A DNA stretch of 64,000 nucleotides from Nitrosopumilus sp. b1 (GCF_014078545.1 NZ_MU078732.1:3638-67637), one strand, 5' to 3'. Counted from the stretch's first letter, positions 43,103 through 53,097 are shown. A program made the numbers and translations. Notes: a model not told the origin generated them from the letters alone.

Positions 43103-44368
43103 TTGAAAGTAAGAGTTCTTGGAGCGGCTCAAGAAGTAGGTCGTTCTGGATTTTTAGTCGATTGTAATGGAACAAATCTTTTGTTGGATTATGGGGTTTT
43201 ATTTGGAAAAAGAGGGACCCCACCACAATATCCCTTGCACGTCAAACCAAAGGATGTTGATTCGATAATTATCACCCATGCACATCTTGATCATTCAGGT
43301 TATGTTCCATCAATGTTTGTAAGTGGAAATTCGAGAGTCTATGCGACACCACCAACCATTGAGCTAAGTCGGTTACTAATTGAAGATATGCTCAAAATTG
43401 AAAAAAATACACATCCATTTGACATTCCAGAAGTAAATAACATGATTAAAAATACCAAAGAGATTGGTTACAAAGAAAAGATAAACCGCGGTGCTGCTTC
43501 CTTTGAATTTAGAGAATCAGGACATGTAATTGGCGGGGCTACAGTTTTACTAGAATCAGAAAAAAAGAAGTTATTCTACACAGGTGATATCAACGTTAAA
43601 GGTTCCAGAATGCTTCGAAAGGCAGATCTTGATGTAGGCGAAATTGACTTGCTGATAACTGAGAGCACTTATTCCCAAACAGATCAAATGCCTCGCCAAG
43701 AATCCGAAGCAGGATTGATTGAATTTGCAAATGAGGTAATGGACAGAAAAGGAACGCTGTTCATTCCTTCTTTCTCAGTTGAACGCTCACAGGAGATTGC
43801 ATGTGTTTTGAAAAATTCTAATTTTAAGCACAAAATTATCATGGATGGAATGGCATTGAAGGTAAATGAAATCATGTTTAGATATCCAGAGTATCTCCGA
43901 GATCCAAAAGTGTTTTCTGATGCAATAAATCAATCAGTATCTATTCATGATCATGAACAACGTAAAAGAGCGCTAGAAGAGCCATGCGTCGTAATTTCTC
44001 CAGCTGGAATGTTGGTTGGTGGAAATGCAGTTTACTATCTTCAACATTTGGCATTTGATAACAAAAATGGAATTGCTTTGGTTTCATATCAGGGTGAAGG
44101 AACTCCTGGAAGAAAACTTTTGGAGACTGGAAAAGTTTCTACACGTGGAAAGGATTTGAAAGTTGAAGCACAAGTAAAACAGTTTGAGTTTTCTGGTCAT
44201 TCAGACAGAAGTGAACTATTTGAAATGCTAAAACAGATCAAGGGAAACCCCAAAGTTTTGACAGTACATGGAGACAATCAATCTTGTATAAAATTTGCAG
44301 AAGAGATTCATGAAAAATTTGGTTTTGAAGCTCATGCACCAACATTTGATGAAATCATCACAGTCTAA
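43103..44368 (+). CDS. Beta-CASP RNase (aCPSF2-like)
   Basis: Metallo-beta-lactamase/beta-CASP nuclease with HAHLDHSG (motif 2, about residues 55-62), the SGHVIGG and FYTGDI motifs, and the beta-CASP ESTYS, FSVERSQE, SPAGMLVGG and FSGHSDR motifs. At 421 residues it lacks the N-terminal KH domains of aCPSF1, so it matches the shorter aCPSF2 or RNase J-like group that trims and turns over RNA. TTG start; the stop is followed at once by the ATG of the OGG1-like glycosylase, so the two are co-translated. Confidence 0.92.
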   Translation: MKVRVLGAAQEVGRSGFLVDCNGTNLLLDYGVLFGKRGTPPQYPLHVKPKDVDSIIITHAHLDHSGYVPSMFVSGNSRVYATPPTIELSRLLIEDMLKIEKNTHPFDIPEVNNMIKNTKEIGYKEKINRGAASFEFRESGHVIGGATVLLESEKKKLFYTGDINVKGSRMLRKADLDVGEIDLLITESTYSQTDQMPRQESEAGLIEFANEVMDRKGTLFIPSFSVERSQEIACVLKNSNFKHKIIMDGMALKVNEIMFRYPEYLRDPKVFSDAINQSVSIHDHEQRKRALEEPCVVISPAGMLVGGNAVYYLQHLAFDNKNGIALVSYQGEGTPGRKLLETGKVSTRGKDLKVEAQVKQFEFSGHSDRSELFEMLKQIKGNPKVLTVHGDNQSCIKFAEEIHEKFGFEAHAPTFDEIITV

Positions 44369-45211
44369 ATGGCATCAAAGAGTACCATAAATCTAGATTC
44401 AACGATAAATAGCGGTCAGGTGTTTCTTTGGAAAAAGGAGGGTGGTTTTTGGTATGGAATTGATGGGGATAGAGTACTCTGTATAGATTCTACTAATTTG
44501 AAAGTGAAAAGCTCTGGAGTAAAGGTGGATTACTTTAGGGAATCTGATGATATTGGAAAAATTCTAAAAAGTCTCAAAAAAGACGAGGTGGTAAAAACAG
44601 CAATCTCTCAAAATGAGGGCCTCAGATTGCTTCGTCAGGACCCATTTCAATGCTATATCTCATTTATTGTTTCATCAAATTCCAATATTCAAAACATCAA
44701 ATCAACATTAAACAAATTATGTAAAAAATTTGGAGAAAGGATAGAGTTTGATAAAAAAGAATTTTTCTTATTTCCTACTTCTGCCAGTCTTGCAGAAGCA
44801 TCAAATGTAGAGTTGTTAGAATGTGGTTTGGGCTATAGGGCAGATTTTGTAAAAAAAGCAGCAAAAGAAGTAGATAATGGAATTATGGATTTGAAATTGC
44901 TAAAAAAAATGAGCTATGATGATGCAAAGAAAGAATTACTAAGAATTTTTGGCATAGGAAATAAAGTTGCAGATTGCATAATGTTATTTTCATTAGAAAA
45001 ACTAGAGGCATTTCCATTGGATACTTGGATGCTAAAAATTTTGAGAAAATATTACGAAGATGTTTTACCAATAGAGGGAAAATCAATTACAGAAAAAAGA
45101 TACAATACGTTACATGAAAAAATCATATCACATTTTGGTCCATATGCAGGATACTCTCAACAATTTCTTTTCAAAATGGAAAGAGATGCTTTTCATAAAA
45201 AATGGTTGTAA
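44369..45211 (+). CDS. ogg1: 8-oxoguanine DNA glycosylase, OGG1-like
   Basis: Removes 8-oxoguanine from DNA. It has the N-terminal OGG_N domain (residues about 5-95) and a C-terminal HhH-GPD domain. The hairpin LRIFGIGNKVADC supplies the catalytic K199 and FPLDTWM supplies D218. The N-terminal domain places it with archaeal/eukaryotic OGG1-type enzymes rather than AGOG. The 280 residues are normal. ATG directly after the aCPSF2-like gene, no spacer. Confidence 0.92.
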   Translation: MASKSTINLDSTINSGQVFLWKKEGGFWYGIDGDRVLCIDSTNLKVKSSGVKVDYFRESDDIGKILKSLKKDEVVKTAISQNEGLRLLRQDPFQCYISFIVSSNSNIQNIKSTLNKLCKKFGERIEFDKKEFFLFPTSASLAEASNVELLECGLGYRADFVKKAAKEVDNGIMDLKLLKKMSYDDAKKELLRIFGIGNKVADCIMLFSLEKLEAFPLDTWMLKILRKYYEDVLPIEGKSITEKRYNTLHEKIISHFGPYAGYSQQFLFKMERDAFHKKWL

Positions 45212-45244
45212 ACCCTTAATATGGTAAATATTTTTCAGACTCTT

Positions 45245-45319
45245 GGGCCTGTAGCTCAGCATGGATAGAGTGTTGGACTTCTAATCCAATGGCCAAGGGA
45301 TCGAAGCCCTTCGGGCCCG
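45245..45319 (+). tRNA. tRNA-Arg (TCT)
   Basis: Plus strand, 75 nt. The acceptor stem is GGGCCTG/CGGGCCC (one G-T pair) with G73. The anticodon stem TTGGA/TCCAA encloses CTTCTAA with anticodon TCT. The T arm is AAGGG/CCCTT. It reads AGA/AGG codons, the main Arg codons of AT-rich archaeal genomes. No intron and no encoded CCA. Confidence 0.95.
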
Positions 45320-45364
45320 CTTAAATTTACAAAATTATTTATTTTCTGACATAATTGATTCTAC

Positions 45365-45712
45365 ATGAAGGATATTGAATTAAAACTAGAAAATTTAGAT
45401 TTCAAACCTAATGAAGAGATAAAAGGCATCATAAAAGTAAATTTTCCTGGGAGATACGATGGCGTAGTAATTAATACCCAAATTCTTAATTCAAATGAGT
45501 TAATCATCTACAAGTCCTATAATGGAAAGCAAATCTCACAAAATGTTTCACGATTATTTGTAAATAGAGATATGATGCCAGAAAACAAAGTAGAATTTAC
45601 TGCCGTTATAGAATTTATTCCTAAAGAAATTCATGAAGTGAAATTTCGTGCATCAATTATAGAACAACATAAAGAGATTGAAAGTGATGTTGTTTTTGCA
45701 AAGATTTCTTAG
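45365..45712 (+). CDS. Conserved hypothetical protein, all-beta
   Basis: 115-residue soluble protein, almost all predicted beta strands. A KDIELKLENLDFKPNEEIKG start and repeated F-x-V-N or V-x-F-P segments suggest an arrestin-like or sporulation-control-like beta sandwich, but no residue is diagnostic. No signal peptide. ATG start, 46 bp after tRNA-Arg. Its stop overlaps that of the cupredoxin gene by 4 bp. Function unknown. Confidence 0.65.
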   Translation: MKDIELKLENLDFKPNEEIKGIIKVNFPGRYDGVVINTQILNSNELIIYKSYNGKQISQNVSRLFVNRDMMPENKVEFTAVIEFIPKEIHEVKFRASIIEQHKEIESDVVFAKIS

Positions 45713-46173
45713 AATCTTTGTTTAGTAATCTCTAGTTTTCCAGTCATCCAAGGATGTGGTGTACAGTGATACTCAACTACATGAGGTTCAGTAAATAAGA
45801 ACTCATATTCTTCACCAGCTTTGATTACACCTGGGGAGCCAAAGTCTCCACTGTAAGAATCAGCCATACGATGATCAGGAGTTACAGTATGTGGAACATC
45901 ATCTAGATTTTTCCAAACTATATGATTATCTATTCCTAGCTGAATATTGACAAGTTTTGGAACAAAATTATCTTGTTGATCAGCACTTGCAGAGCCAGGT
46001 ATCATATCAATAATTGTCTTTTTTACTGGGTGTAGGATATGTTCATCAACTGAAGGTTTTGCAAGTGATTCTGGCAAATAAAACATCTGATAAAATCCGA
46101 TTGCAACTGTTAATCCAACAATTACGGTAATTACTCCAATGCCGTATGCATGAGAAGTTGTAGATGTGCTCAA
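45709..46173 (-). CDS. Membrane-anchored cupredoxin (plastocyanin-like)
   Basis: Blue copper electron carrier of 154 residues. It has one N-terminal anchor helix (about residues 10-31), a ~50-residue linker, then a plastocyanin-like domain with type 1 ligands H95, C137, H140 and M143 (HTVTPD and YHCTPHPWMTG). It lies outside the membrane. Downstream of Rieske and cytochrome b on the same strand, it probably accepts electrons from the bc-type complex and passes them to the terminal oxidase in place of cytochrome c. TTG start. Confidence 0.93.
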   Translation of the reverse strand: MSTSTTSHAYGIGVITVIVGLTVAIGFYQMFYLPESLAKPSVDEHILHPVKKTIIDMIPGSASADQQDNFVPKLVNIQLGIDNHIVWKNLDDVPHTVTPDHRMADSYSGDFGSPGVIKAGEEYEFLFTEPHVVEYHCTPHPWMTGKLEITKQRF

Positions 46174-46221
46174 CTAATTTCAGTACTCGTCGATGATATT
46201 ATAAAGCTTCTTTAGAAATTA

Positions 46222-47802
46222 CTAGAATTTCTTTAGATCAGAAGTTCCAAGTGTGGTGTCTTTTTCGTTGTTTAAACCAACGTCTGCTTTTACTTGGGGT
46301 GTTGCAACTTCAGCTTTTGGTGGTTCTTTTTTGTCATCTAGACTAGGAGAGCCTTCAGGTAATTTTGGGGTCTCTGATTGTGACTCTTCAGTAATTGCCT
46401 TTGGTCGCTCTTCTGTCATAATGCTTGGAGGTGCAGGTGGGGCCTTCTTTGCCTCGTTTAGTCCATAACGATAGACATGGAAGAATGCTGCAAAGACAAT
46501 CAGTATCAAGCCTACAAAGAATAACGACAGATTATTCATTCCTGAAATAGCAGCATTATACGCCGTAATGTTTAGGAAAACTTGGAATGCAATTAATCCA
46601 ATAATTACCCAGTTAATCCACTTTTGAGATAAATTAATTGATGCGATCTTCTTTGGTCCTTGTTCTTTTGCAATCTTGGCTTTTCTTTCCGCTTCTTTTG
46701 CCAAGTGAATCATCATATAACTAAATCCAAAGCCCATTGGAACCAGCAGAATCATGACCAAATAGAGGTAAATTGGATCAATGACTAGTCGTTGGACTAG
46801 AGGTAATGTTGTATCTGCAGGAATATAGAATCCCCAATAAGTCGTAACCATGATTTGAGCAATTCCAGTTATACCAAATGCTGTGATTATCGGTCTATCT
46901 TTCCATGAAAATTTCTTGTATCTATCAAGGAATGGTATCAGTAACAACGATAGAATGAACAAGCCAGGCCAAAGAACGCCAGTAACAAACTTGTCATATT
47001 GAGTTCTAAGGAATGCATACAATCCAGTCAAGTACCATTCGGGTACTGTGATGCCAGGCGGCACCGTGGGTTCAAATTTGAATCCCATGTCAATTGGGAA
47101 TACACCTCCAGTGATCAGAATAGCTCCAGAAATTGCCATTACCATTGGTACGTCAAATACTAGGAATCGTGGGAAGTGGACTGCCATCAATCCTAACATT
47201 ACCAAAGGCAACAAGAACACATGTTGTGCATAGAATCGTAACACAAAGTCCGAGAATCCCGCACCGAACATCGTATCCCGTATGACAGGCCCTGCTACAG
47301 GTATAGAGTTTGTCAGTGATGCAGCAATACTAATCGCAAGCTCAGCTCTTTCGCTAAATATTATATCATATCCCGTGAATGCTTCAAGAATAGTTACAGT
47401 ACCTAGTATAACACCAGTAACCCAAAGAATTTCATTTCTAATTTTGTATCTTCCGCTAAAGTATTGATAATACATGTGTAGTATTGCCAAGAGAACCATT
47501 GCGTTGGAACCATGATAGTGAATATTTCTAATATGAAAACCAAATGGAACTTCGTCGTTGATGAATTTTACACTATCCCATGCTCTATCTAGTATTGGTT
47601 GATAGTAAAACATCAACAGAGCGCCAGAAATTCCAAGAATAACAAAAACGATGAATGTTAACATCCCCAAAAATCCAAATGGGCTTACAAATCTTGCAGG
47701 GAATGAAAACTTGATTGCAGTAAAGATGGTTCTATCTAATCCATCCCATATCCAGTAAAAGAAAGCAACTGCTCCCGTATGTCTATTTAACGAAACGGCC
47801 AT
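46222..47802 (-). CDS. petB: Cytochrome b of a quinol-oxidising bc-type complex
   Basis: Membrane subunit that oxidises quinol and moves electrons through two b hemes. Heme-ligand pairs are H95/H109 and H194/H209 (spacings 14 and 15). The quinone-site PEWY motif is at residues 254-257. The cytochrome b core and the subunit-IV-like C-terminal part are one protein (526 residues). After the last helix, about 60 residues are Pro/Lys/Glu-rich and probably disordered. ATG 47802 overlaps the Rieske gene by 20 bp. Order Rieske-cyt b-cupredoxin matches other ammonia-oxidising archaea. Confidence 0.95.
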   Translation of the reverse strand: MAVSLNRHTGAVAFFYWIWDGLDRTIFTAIKFSFPARFVSPFGFLGMLTFIVFVILGISGALLMFYYQPILDRAWDSVKFINDEVPFGFHIRNIHYHGSNAMVLLAILHMYYQYFSGRYKIRNEILWVTGVILGTVTILEAFTGYDIIFSERAELAISIAASLTNSIPVAGPVIRDTMFGAGFSDFVLRFYAQHVFLLPLVMLGLMAVHFPRFLVFDVPMVMAISGAILITGGVFPIDMGFKFEPTVPPGITVPEWYLTGLYAFLRTQYDKFVTGVLWPGLFILSLLLIPFLDRYKKFSWKDRPIITAFGITGIAQIMVTTYWGFYIPADTTLPLVQRLVIDPIYLYLVMILLVPMGFGFSYMMIHLAKEAERKAKIAKEQGPKKIASINLSQKWINWVIIGLIAFQVFLNITAYNAAISGMNNLSLFFVGLILIVFAAFFHVYRYGLNEAKKAPPAPPSIMTEERPKAITEESQSETPKLPEGSPSLDDKKEPPKAEVATPQVKADVGLNNEKDTTLGTSDLKKF

Positions 47803-48391
47803 ATCCTATTACTCCATTTTCATTTACTCCCCACGTAGGTGGTTGAATCCACAAGAATCCATCGGCATCAGCTTCAAAAGTTAATTGTGGTAATGTGTTA
47901 GATGGTGGTGCTTGTAATGACGCAGGTCCAGCAAAAGCAGTTCCTGTGGTAGGACTATACATACTTCCATGACATGGACATTCACCTCTTCTTCTACCCT
48001 CATCAGGCCAATACTTCCACAAACACCAGAGATGAAGACACACCATGCTAAAAGCTCTAAATGATGTAGCTTCTTGTTTTTCTCCACCTAGTTCTTTTGG
48101 TAATCTAATAAATTGCCATTTTCGAAATGCTTCTTCATCTAATACTCTGTCACCAGTTTTTGGATAAGTGATTACTTCAGCATGATTAATTGGAAAAGTT
48201 TTGACGTTAGCTTGTGTTCCATCTGGTAATTCAACTGGAACTTTTTCTAAAGTCGCAGATGATGGGTTTGGCATGAAATTTCCCCATGGAACAAAAGGAG
48301 CAAATGCAAGTCCAGTTCCTGCAGCACCCATTAATTTTAGAAAATCTCGTCTAGATAAACCACCGCTCTTTTGGCGCCCCTGCTCTGACAT
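47783..48391 (-). CDS. petA: Rieske iron-sulfur protein, exported
   Basis: [2Fe-2S] protein that takes the first electron from quinol. A twin-arginine signal (R14-R15, SRRDFLKLMG) and hydrophobic helix tether it to the outside. Box 1 is C118-L-H120-L-W122-C123 and box 2 is C138-P-C140-H141-G-S, keeping the cluster and disulfide cysteines. The Gly of CxHxGC is Trp here. An 11-residue loop (KYWPDEGRRRG) separates the boxes. ATG start; TATA at 48415-48425. It overlaps cyt b by 20 bp. Confidence 0.94.
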   Translation of the reverse strand: MSEQGRQKSGGLSRRDFLKLMGAAGTGLAFAPFVPWGNFMPNPSSATLEKVPVELPDGTQANVKTFPINHAEVITYPKTGDRVLDEEAFRKWQFIRLPKELGGEKQEATSFRAFSMVCLHLWCLWKYWPDEGRRRGECPCHGSMYSPTTGTAFAGPASLQAPPSNTLPQLTFEADADGFLWIQPPTWGVNENGVIGYGRFVK

Positions 48392-48414
48392 TCAAGCTCC
48401 GTACTCGCCAAATT

Positions 48415-48425
48415 GTTTATAAACC
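48415..48425 (-). promoter_or_regulatory. TATA box of the Rieske-cytochrome b-cupredoxin operon
   Basis: Minus-strand GGTTTATAAAC, 24-34 bp before ATG 48391. One of the clearest TATA boxes in the window. Confidence 0.7.
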
Positions 48426-48510
48426 TTGTTTCAGGTTTTTGATAAAATTATCTTCCCAGTTATAACAAAAAGAAAATTTCATCTGTGATCGCAATATTAG
48501 ATAAAATCGA

Positions 48511-51500
48511 TTATTGGTTTGGAGAGATGTTAGTAAATTTTGCAGCTATTGTAATTGGTTCTGTTGTAGAGTTACCACCAAATAGCGTAGTGTGAGTCAT
48601 CAGACTGTATGTTCCAGTTTGATTAATTGGCACATACAAAACAGTTGAGGTATCATCTTTGTTTTTTACTGGGAAGAAACCCCCACCTTGACTAAACGGA
48701 GAAGGACCAAGCCAGTCATTTGAGGCCCAGCTCATGAAATGACCAAATACTCCAGATGGAACATTACTTTGAACTATTCGACCTTTTGGATCTACAGCAA
48801 ATACTGAAAGGTTCGTATCTGGATTTTCCCAAGATATCTCTATTGCAGCAGTATTGATTTGTGCATCATTAATGTCAAAATAAAATTGTCGCCAATCACC
48901 CGCCATGTATCGGTTTACCATGTCAAATGCACCCTTGGTATAACTTGTTCCATACAATACATCATCTGTTTCTTTTCCATTAATTAACACAAGTGAATCT
49001 TCTTTAGGAATTTTTTGTATTACTGCAAACGAAACTGGAATGTTTACTGTATGAGAATCACTGGCAAACTCTAAAAATCCTTGATACGTTCCTGTTTGAT
49101 ATCCAGTTGGTACAAAGATTGTTGCATAAACATGTGACTTGCTTTCTGGCGGTACTTCAATGAAATTGTTATCAAGCCATATAGTACTCCAAAAATTTTT
49201 CTTGTAATAGTTTGCAGAAAGATCATATTCCATTGATGTAGAATTTAGTCGTGTGTCACCCAACCAGTATGAGTATCGTGTTGGAACAGGATACACGCCA
49301 ACTAATGGAACATCAGAAAATTTTGAAGAAGGTTCTGCTACTCGCATTTCTTGAACAGTTCCCCATGAGCCTGCTCTATTTACCATTGATAGTTCATCAC
49401 TTGAAACTTTGGTATCGTTGTTGTTATCAGACCAGTCATAAAGATAAAGCGATGCTATCCGTAGATCATTTGCATAAATATCATTAGTGAAATTCATGAA
49501 TTGTTTAAAATTAAAATTTGCATTAAGAACCAATAATGATGCATCTTCTGGAATGAATTTCTTTTCAGAATAGTAAGATGCTAAATCATCATACTGTTTT
49601 ACATCTGCAAGTTGAATATAATTTGGTGAAAATGTATTTGGTTTTTGTAATACCGGATCTTGAACATGCGGAATAGTTTCTCCACTGAATTTATCTGTCT
49701 TTATTAACTCAAAATATTTTGGTGTGATTTGGATCTTCAAGGTTACATTAGTTGGATTCTCAATTGTAAATTTTGCAGAACTTCTCTCTCCTTGTAACAA
49801 CTGACCACCAAACCAATTAGAGGTATGCATTATCTTTGAAGGCATTTCAAATCTTTCTAGACCAAATGAGGTAGAATTGATTAGTGATAGAGGCCCATCT
49901 AAAATTTTTTTAATGTTTGTATAAGTTGCATCATTATAGACAATAAATTTTCCATCTTTACCTTTTACAAATTCTATTGCGCTGCCTACATTAACTAGTC
50001 CAGAGCCTTGCGTGAAAGGATCATTTTGTAGATCAGTGGCAGTCGACATTAAGATATTTTTTATTCTAAATGAATCTGCTTTCTGAGAATTATCGTTTAG
50101 TCCTTCAACTACTATTGCTGCACTGCCAGATACCAAAGGGGCGGCCATACTGGTTCCACCATACAGGGAGAAGGCCTCCTGTTTGGAATCCTTTTTGAGT
50201 TTTGTTACTGCAGATGGAGTGAAACCGTGAGCTCCAATACTCATAATATCTGGTTTTGGATCACCAATTAATCCAGGGCCTCTACTGGAAAAATCAACAA
50301 TATGATTTGCATGATCGGTTGTATTTCCAAATCGTGGTTGATCTTTGAAGGGCCCATATCCAACAAATACATTATTTGTTGTAGCACCAACTGCAAGACC
50401 AAAGGGCGCTGCATTTGGTAATCCAATTGTTCCATATCCATGGCCAGAGTTACCAGCGCTTGATACCATTAATACGCCAGGATAGTTTTCATCTAATGAT
50501 TTTGGTATTGTTAATGTGTTGAGTATTTGTGAAAGTAAATCCATTCCAGGTGCATACTGCATTAATGGAAAATTTGAAACTCCCCAGCTGTTAGAGATGA
50601 TATCTGCTCTAGGATGCCCCTGAAATTCCCACTTGCTGTTTTTATTATCAAACCCTGCTGCCCATAACCAAGCATAAACACTGTCACCAAACCATAATGC
50701 CTTTACAGGTATAATTTTTGCATCAGGTGCGATTCCCTTTATTGAAAATTTCTTTGTATTATTGTAAATATCGTATTGTTCAATTCCCTTGGAAGTAATT
50801 GATGCTGCACTAGATGTTCCATGACCCATAAAATCAGTCATAACACCAAAAAATTGTCCATTAGGATCCATAGGAGGAAGAACTGTTCCGTTAATTGCTT
50901 TTAGTGTTTTATCAAGTTGTGATTTTGTATCAGTTACAGCACCATAGACATCGACTACGCTTGCACCAACTGTTCCGGCACTGTAATCAAATTTTCCATC
51001 CTTATCAAAATCATACCTTAAAATTTCATTACCACTTCCAAGTGTAATGGGTTTTTCATCTGTAAAATCAAAATCATAATTTGGTTTTTGTCCTCTAGGT
51101 AATTCAAACCTAACATAATCTTCCCATGATGTTGACAAGTCAGGAATTATCGTATCATATACTCCAGCTATATTTGCATCAACAACTAAGACAGGTACAA
51201 CTTGTAATCTAGTGAGCGGTCCTTCCAGTGCACCCTGATACATTACTCCAAGGCGATAAATTCCACTCTTTGAATCGATAAATTCCCTACTGTTTTTACC
51301 TATCTTCATGTCGTCATTTAATGTACCATTAAAGACAGGAGTAGGTCCTTGATGTGGAAAAAATGAATTGTAAATTTGTATTATGGTTCCTTTGCCACCT
51401 TGCTTTACATCAAGAAAGACCCCATCACGAGTCTTGTACACTGATGAAGTTGCAAAATCAGGTAATGTTTTTGAATAATTTCTAATTATTCTATCATCAT

Positions 51501-52098
51501 TAATGTTTGCGACAAATGTTGCATTTGTAAGTATGATTCCTTGACCATCTGCATCCAACATAATTGGATGATTATTTTTATCCCTAGCAAGAGAATGTTC
51601 CACATCAGGGTTTGAAAAATCTACCCCAGTATCCACAATAGCTATGTTTACTCCATTTCCTGTGTATCCATATTTTTCATGAACCAATTCAGAATTAATT
51701 ATAGATGCAACTTTTGATCCATCTTGAATTGAATTAGAATGAAAATCTACTTTAAAATCTTCTATTACGTGATACCCCCTTGTTTGTAATTTTGGTATCA
51801 TCTCATCAGAAAATAAACCAACAAAGAAAAATCCTGTACCAGAGTTAATAGAGTAAATTTGATTAGATGAGAATTGATTTACATCTACATTTTCATTCCC
51901 AAAAACAAGATATCGTTTTACTTTTGGGATAGTATCATGAATTTGTGGTGGTACTTCAACAATTCCTGATTTTGTGATTAATGGACTTTGGGAATTGATA
52001 TTATTGGATAAAGGTAGATCACCGCCCAAAAATCCTTGAGCTGAAAAAGTCGGAAATAACAACAATACTATTAAAAAAATTGCCACTTGTGGCATCAT
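48511..52098 (-). CDS. Secreted subtilisin-family serine protease (S8, pyrolysin/TPP II-like)
   Basis: Extracellular 1195-residue protease. Signal peptide about 20 residues, a propeptide-like region, then the catalytic triad D156 (AIVDTGVD), H426 (GHGTSS) and S650 (GGTSMAAP), with oxyanion N550 (SSAGNSGH). The 270-residue insertion between Asp and His is like pyrolysin/tripeptidyl-peptidase II and contains Ig-like beta material. Around 500 residues of further beta-rich domains follow. No transmembrane end is visible, so it is secreted or surface-bound. The next gene upstream on the same strand is an anchored coiled-coil protein, then the S-layer gene; a role in S-layer maturation or turnover is inference. 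Confidence 0.92.
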   Translation of the reverse strand: MMPQVAIFLIVLLLFPTFSAQGFLGGDLPLSNNINSQSPLITKSGIVEVPPQIHDTIPKVKRYLVFGNENVDVNQFSSNQIYSINSGTGFFFVGLFSDEMIPKLQTRGYHVIEDFKVDFHSNSIQDGSKVASIINSELVHEKYGYTGNGVNIAIVDTGVDFSNPDVEHSLARDKNNHPIMLDADGQGIILTNATFVANINDDRIIRNYSKTLPDFATSSVYKTRDGVFLDVKQGGKGTIIQIYNSFFPHQGPTPVFNGTLNDDMKIGKNSREFIDSKSGIYRLGVMYQGALEGPLTRLQVVPVLVVDANIAGVYDTIIPDLSTSWEDYVRFELPRGQKPNYDFDFTDEKPITLGSGNEILRYDFDKDGKFDYSAGTVGASVVDVYGAVTDTKSQLDKTLKAINGTVLPPMDPNGQFFGVMTDFMGHGTSSAASITSKGIEQYDIYNNTKKFSIKGIAPDAKIIPVKALWFGDSVYAWLWAAGFDNKNSKWEFQGHPRADIISNSWGVSNFPLMQYAPGMDLLSQILNTLTIPKSLDENYPGVLMVSSAGNSGHGYGTIGLPNAAPFGLAVGATTNNVFVGYGPFKDQPRFGNTTDHANHIVDFSSRGPGLIGDPKPDIMSIGAHGFTPSAVTKLKKDSKQEAFSLYGGTSMAAPLVSGSAAIVVEGLNDNSQKADSFRIKNILMSTATDLQNDPFTQGSGLVNVGSAIEFVKGKDGKFIVYNDATYTNIKKILDGPLSLINSTSFGLERFEMPSKIMHTSNWFGGQLLQGERSSAKFTIENPTNVTLKIQITPKYFELIKTDKFSGETIPHVQDPVLQKPNTFSPNYIQLADVKQYDDLASYYSEKKFIPEDASLLVLNANFNFKQFMNFTNDIYANDLRIASLYLYDWSDNNNDTKVSSDELSMVNRAGSWGTVQEMRVAEPSSKFSDVPLVGVYPVPTRYSYWLGDTRLNSTSMEYDLSANYYKKNFWSTIWLDNNFIEVPPESKSHVYATIFVPTGYQTGTYQGFLEFASDSHTVNIPVSFAVIQKIPKEDSLVLINGKETDDVLYGTSYTKGAFDMVNRYMAGDWRQFYFDINDAQINTAAIEISWENPDTNLSVFAVDPKGRIVQSNVPSGVFGHFMSWASNDWLGPSPFSQGGGFFPVKNKDDTSTVLYVPINQTGTYSLMTHTTLFGGNSTTEPITIAAKFTNISPNQ

Positions 52099-52128
52099 GT
52101 AAATTTCTTTGTATCTTTACTATTATAG

Positions 52129-53097
52129 CTATCTTCTTCGTGCAATGATTACTATTTGTAATGCTACAATAATTCCAATTGATGCTACTATTGGAAAGAG
52201 TAATGAGTTTAATTGGACTGAAGCTTCTTCAATATTTCTTACAGAGTTTGAAACAGTAGATACACTTGCATCAATATTACCACTTGCTTTTTCTAGTGTA
52301 GAGCCAAATCCTTCAATTTCAGATTTTAGGACATTTAGTTCAGCAGATGTTTCATCTAGAATTGAATTTAATTCAATTATTTGCTCAGATATTCCTTTGA
52401 TATCTTGACTTAGTATAGTAGTGGCTGCAGAGCCATGAGATACAGTTCCTTGATGAAAGGTTACTACATGAAAGACATAAGTTCCCAATAGTTTAGGAAT
52501 ATAATCAACATAATACAATCCTTGATGTAATGTTTGAAATGAATTTGAAAGGTTTTCTACGGAACCGTTTGGTAAGTGCACATGTGTAGTGGCTAATAGG
52601 GTAGTGGGTTCACCTTCTATAAGCAATCCATCGCTAGTTGTTTGAACAAAAACACGGATTGATTCATTTCTTACTCCTGTCTCAGGAACAAACACAATGG
52701 TGTTTATTTGTCTGTCAACTGGGACATCAACTAGCTCTGAAGTAGAAGTAAACTTTACATCAACTCTTTTTGAGATTCCATTTTGTTCTGGGCTGAGTAC
52801 TTCAACAGTATATGTTCCATATGGAAAATTAGCTGAAGGAGACGGCCAAACCACCAATACATGATTGAACATACCATCTTTGTCTACCTTTATTTGATCA
52901 AAGTTTGCTATTGTGCCATCTGGAGAAAATAATCGTATAAGTAAATCTTCGTTAGGTAGTGCATTACCATAAGTCAGAAGTGGTTGTCCTTCTGAATACA
53001 CTTTACTGTTTGTAAAAAGATTAAGATTTTCAGAGTATGAATTTTGGATTAGTCCTAAGCTAAGAAAAATCATCATACCAATAATAATTAGTTTCAA
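52129..53097 (-). CDS. Exported protein with C-terminal anchor and coiled coil
   Basis: 322 residues: a signal peptide (about 22 residues), two or more Ig/CARDB-like beta domains (residues about 25-225), then a heptad-like segment of about 65 residues (ELNSILDETSAELNVLKSEIEGFG-type), and a single C-terminal membrane helix ending in RRR (about 298-322). This is the layout of archaeal S-layer-anchoring or surface-stalk proteins. It lies between the protease and the S-layer gene. The molecular function is not known. Confidence 0.75.
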   Translation of the reverse strand: MKLIIIGMMIFLSLGLIQNSYSENLNLFTNSKVYSEGQPLLTYGNALPNEDLLIRLFSPDGTIANFDQIKVDKDGMFNHVLVVWPSPSANFPYGTYTVEVLSPEQNGISKRVDVKFTSTSELVDVPVDRQINTIVFVPETGVRNESIRVFVQTTSDGLLIEGEPTTLLATTHVHLPNGSVENLSNSFQTLHQGLYYVDYIPKLLGTYVFHVVTFHQGTVSHGSAATTILSQDIKGISEQIIELNSILDETSAELNVLKSEIEGFGSTLEKASGNIDASVSTVSNSVRNIEEASVQLNSLLFPIVASIGIIVALQIVIIARRR

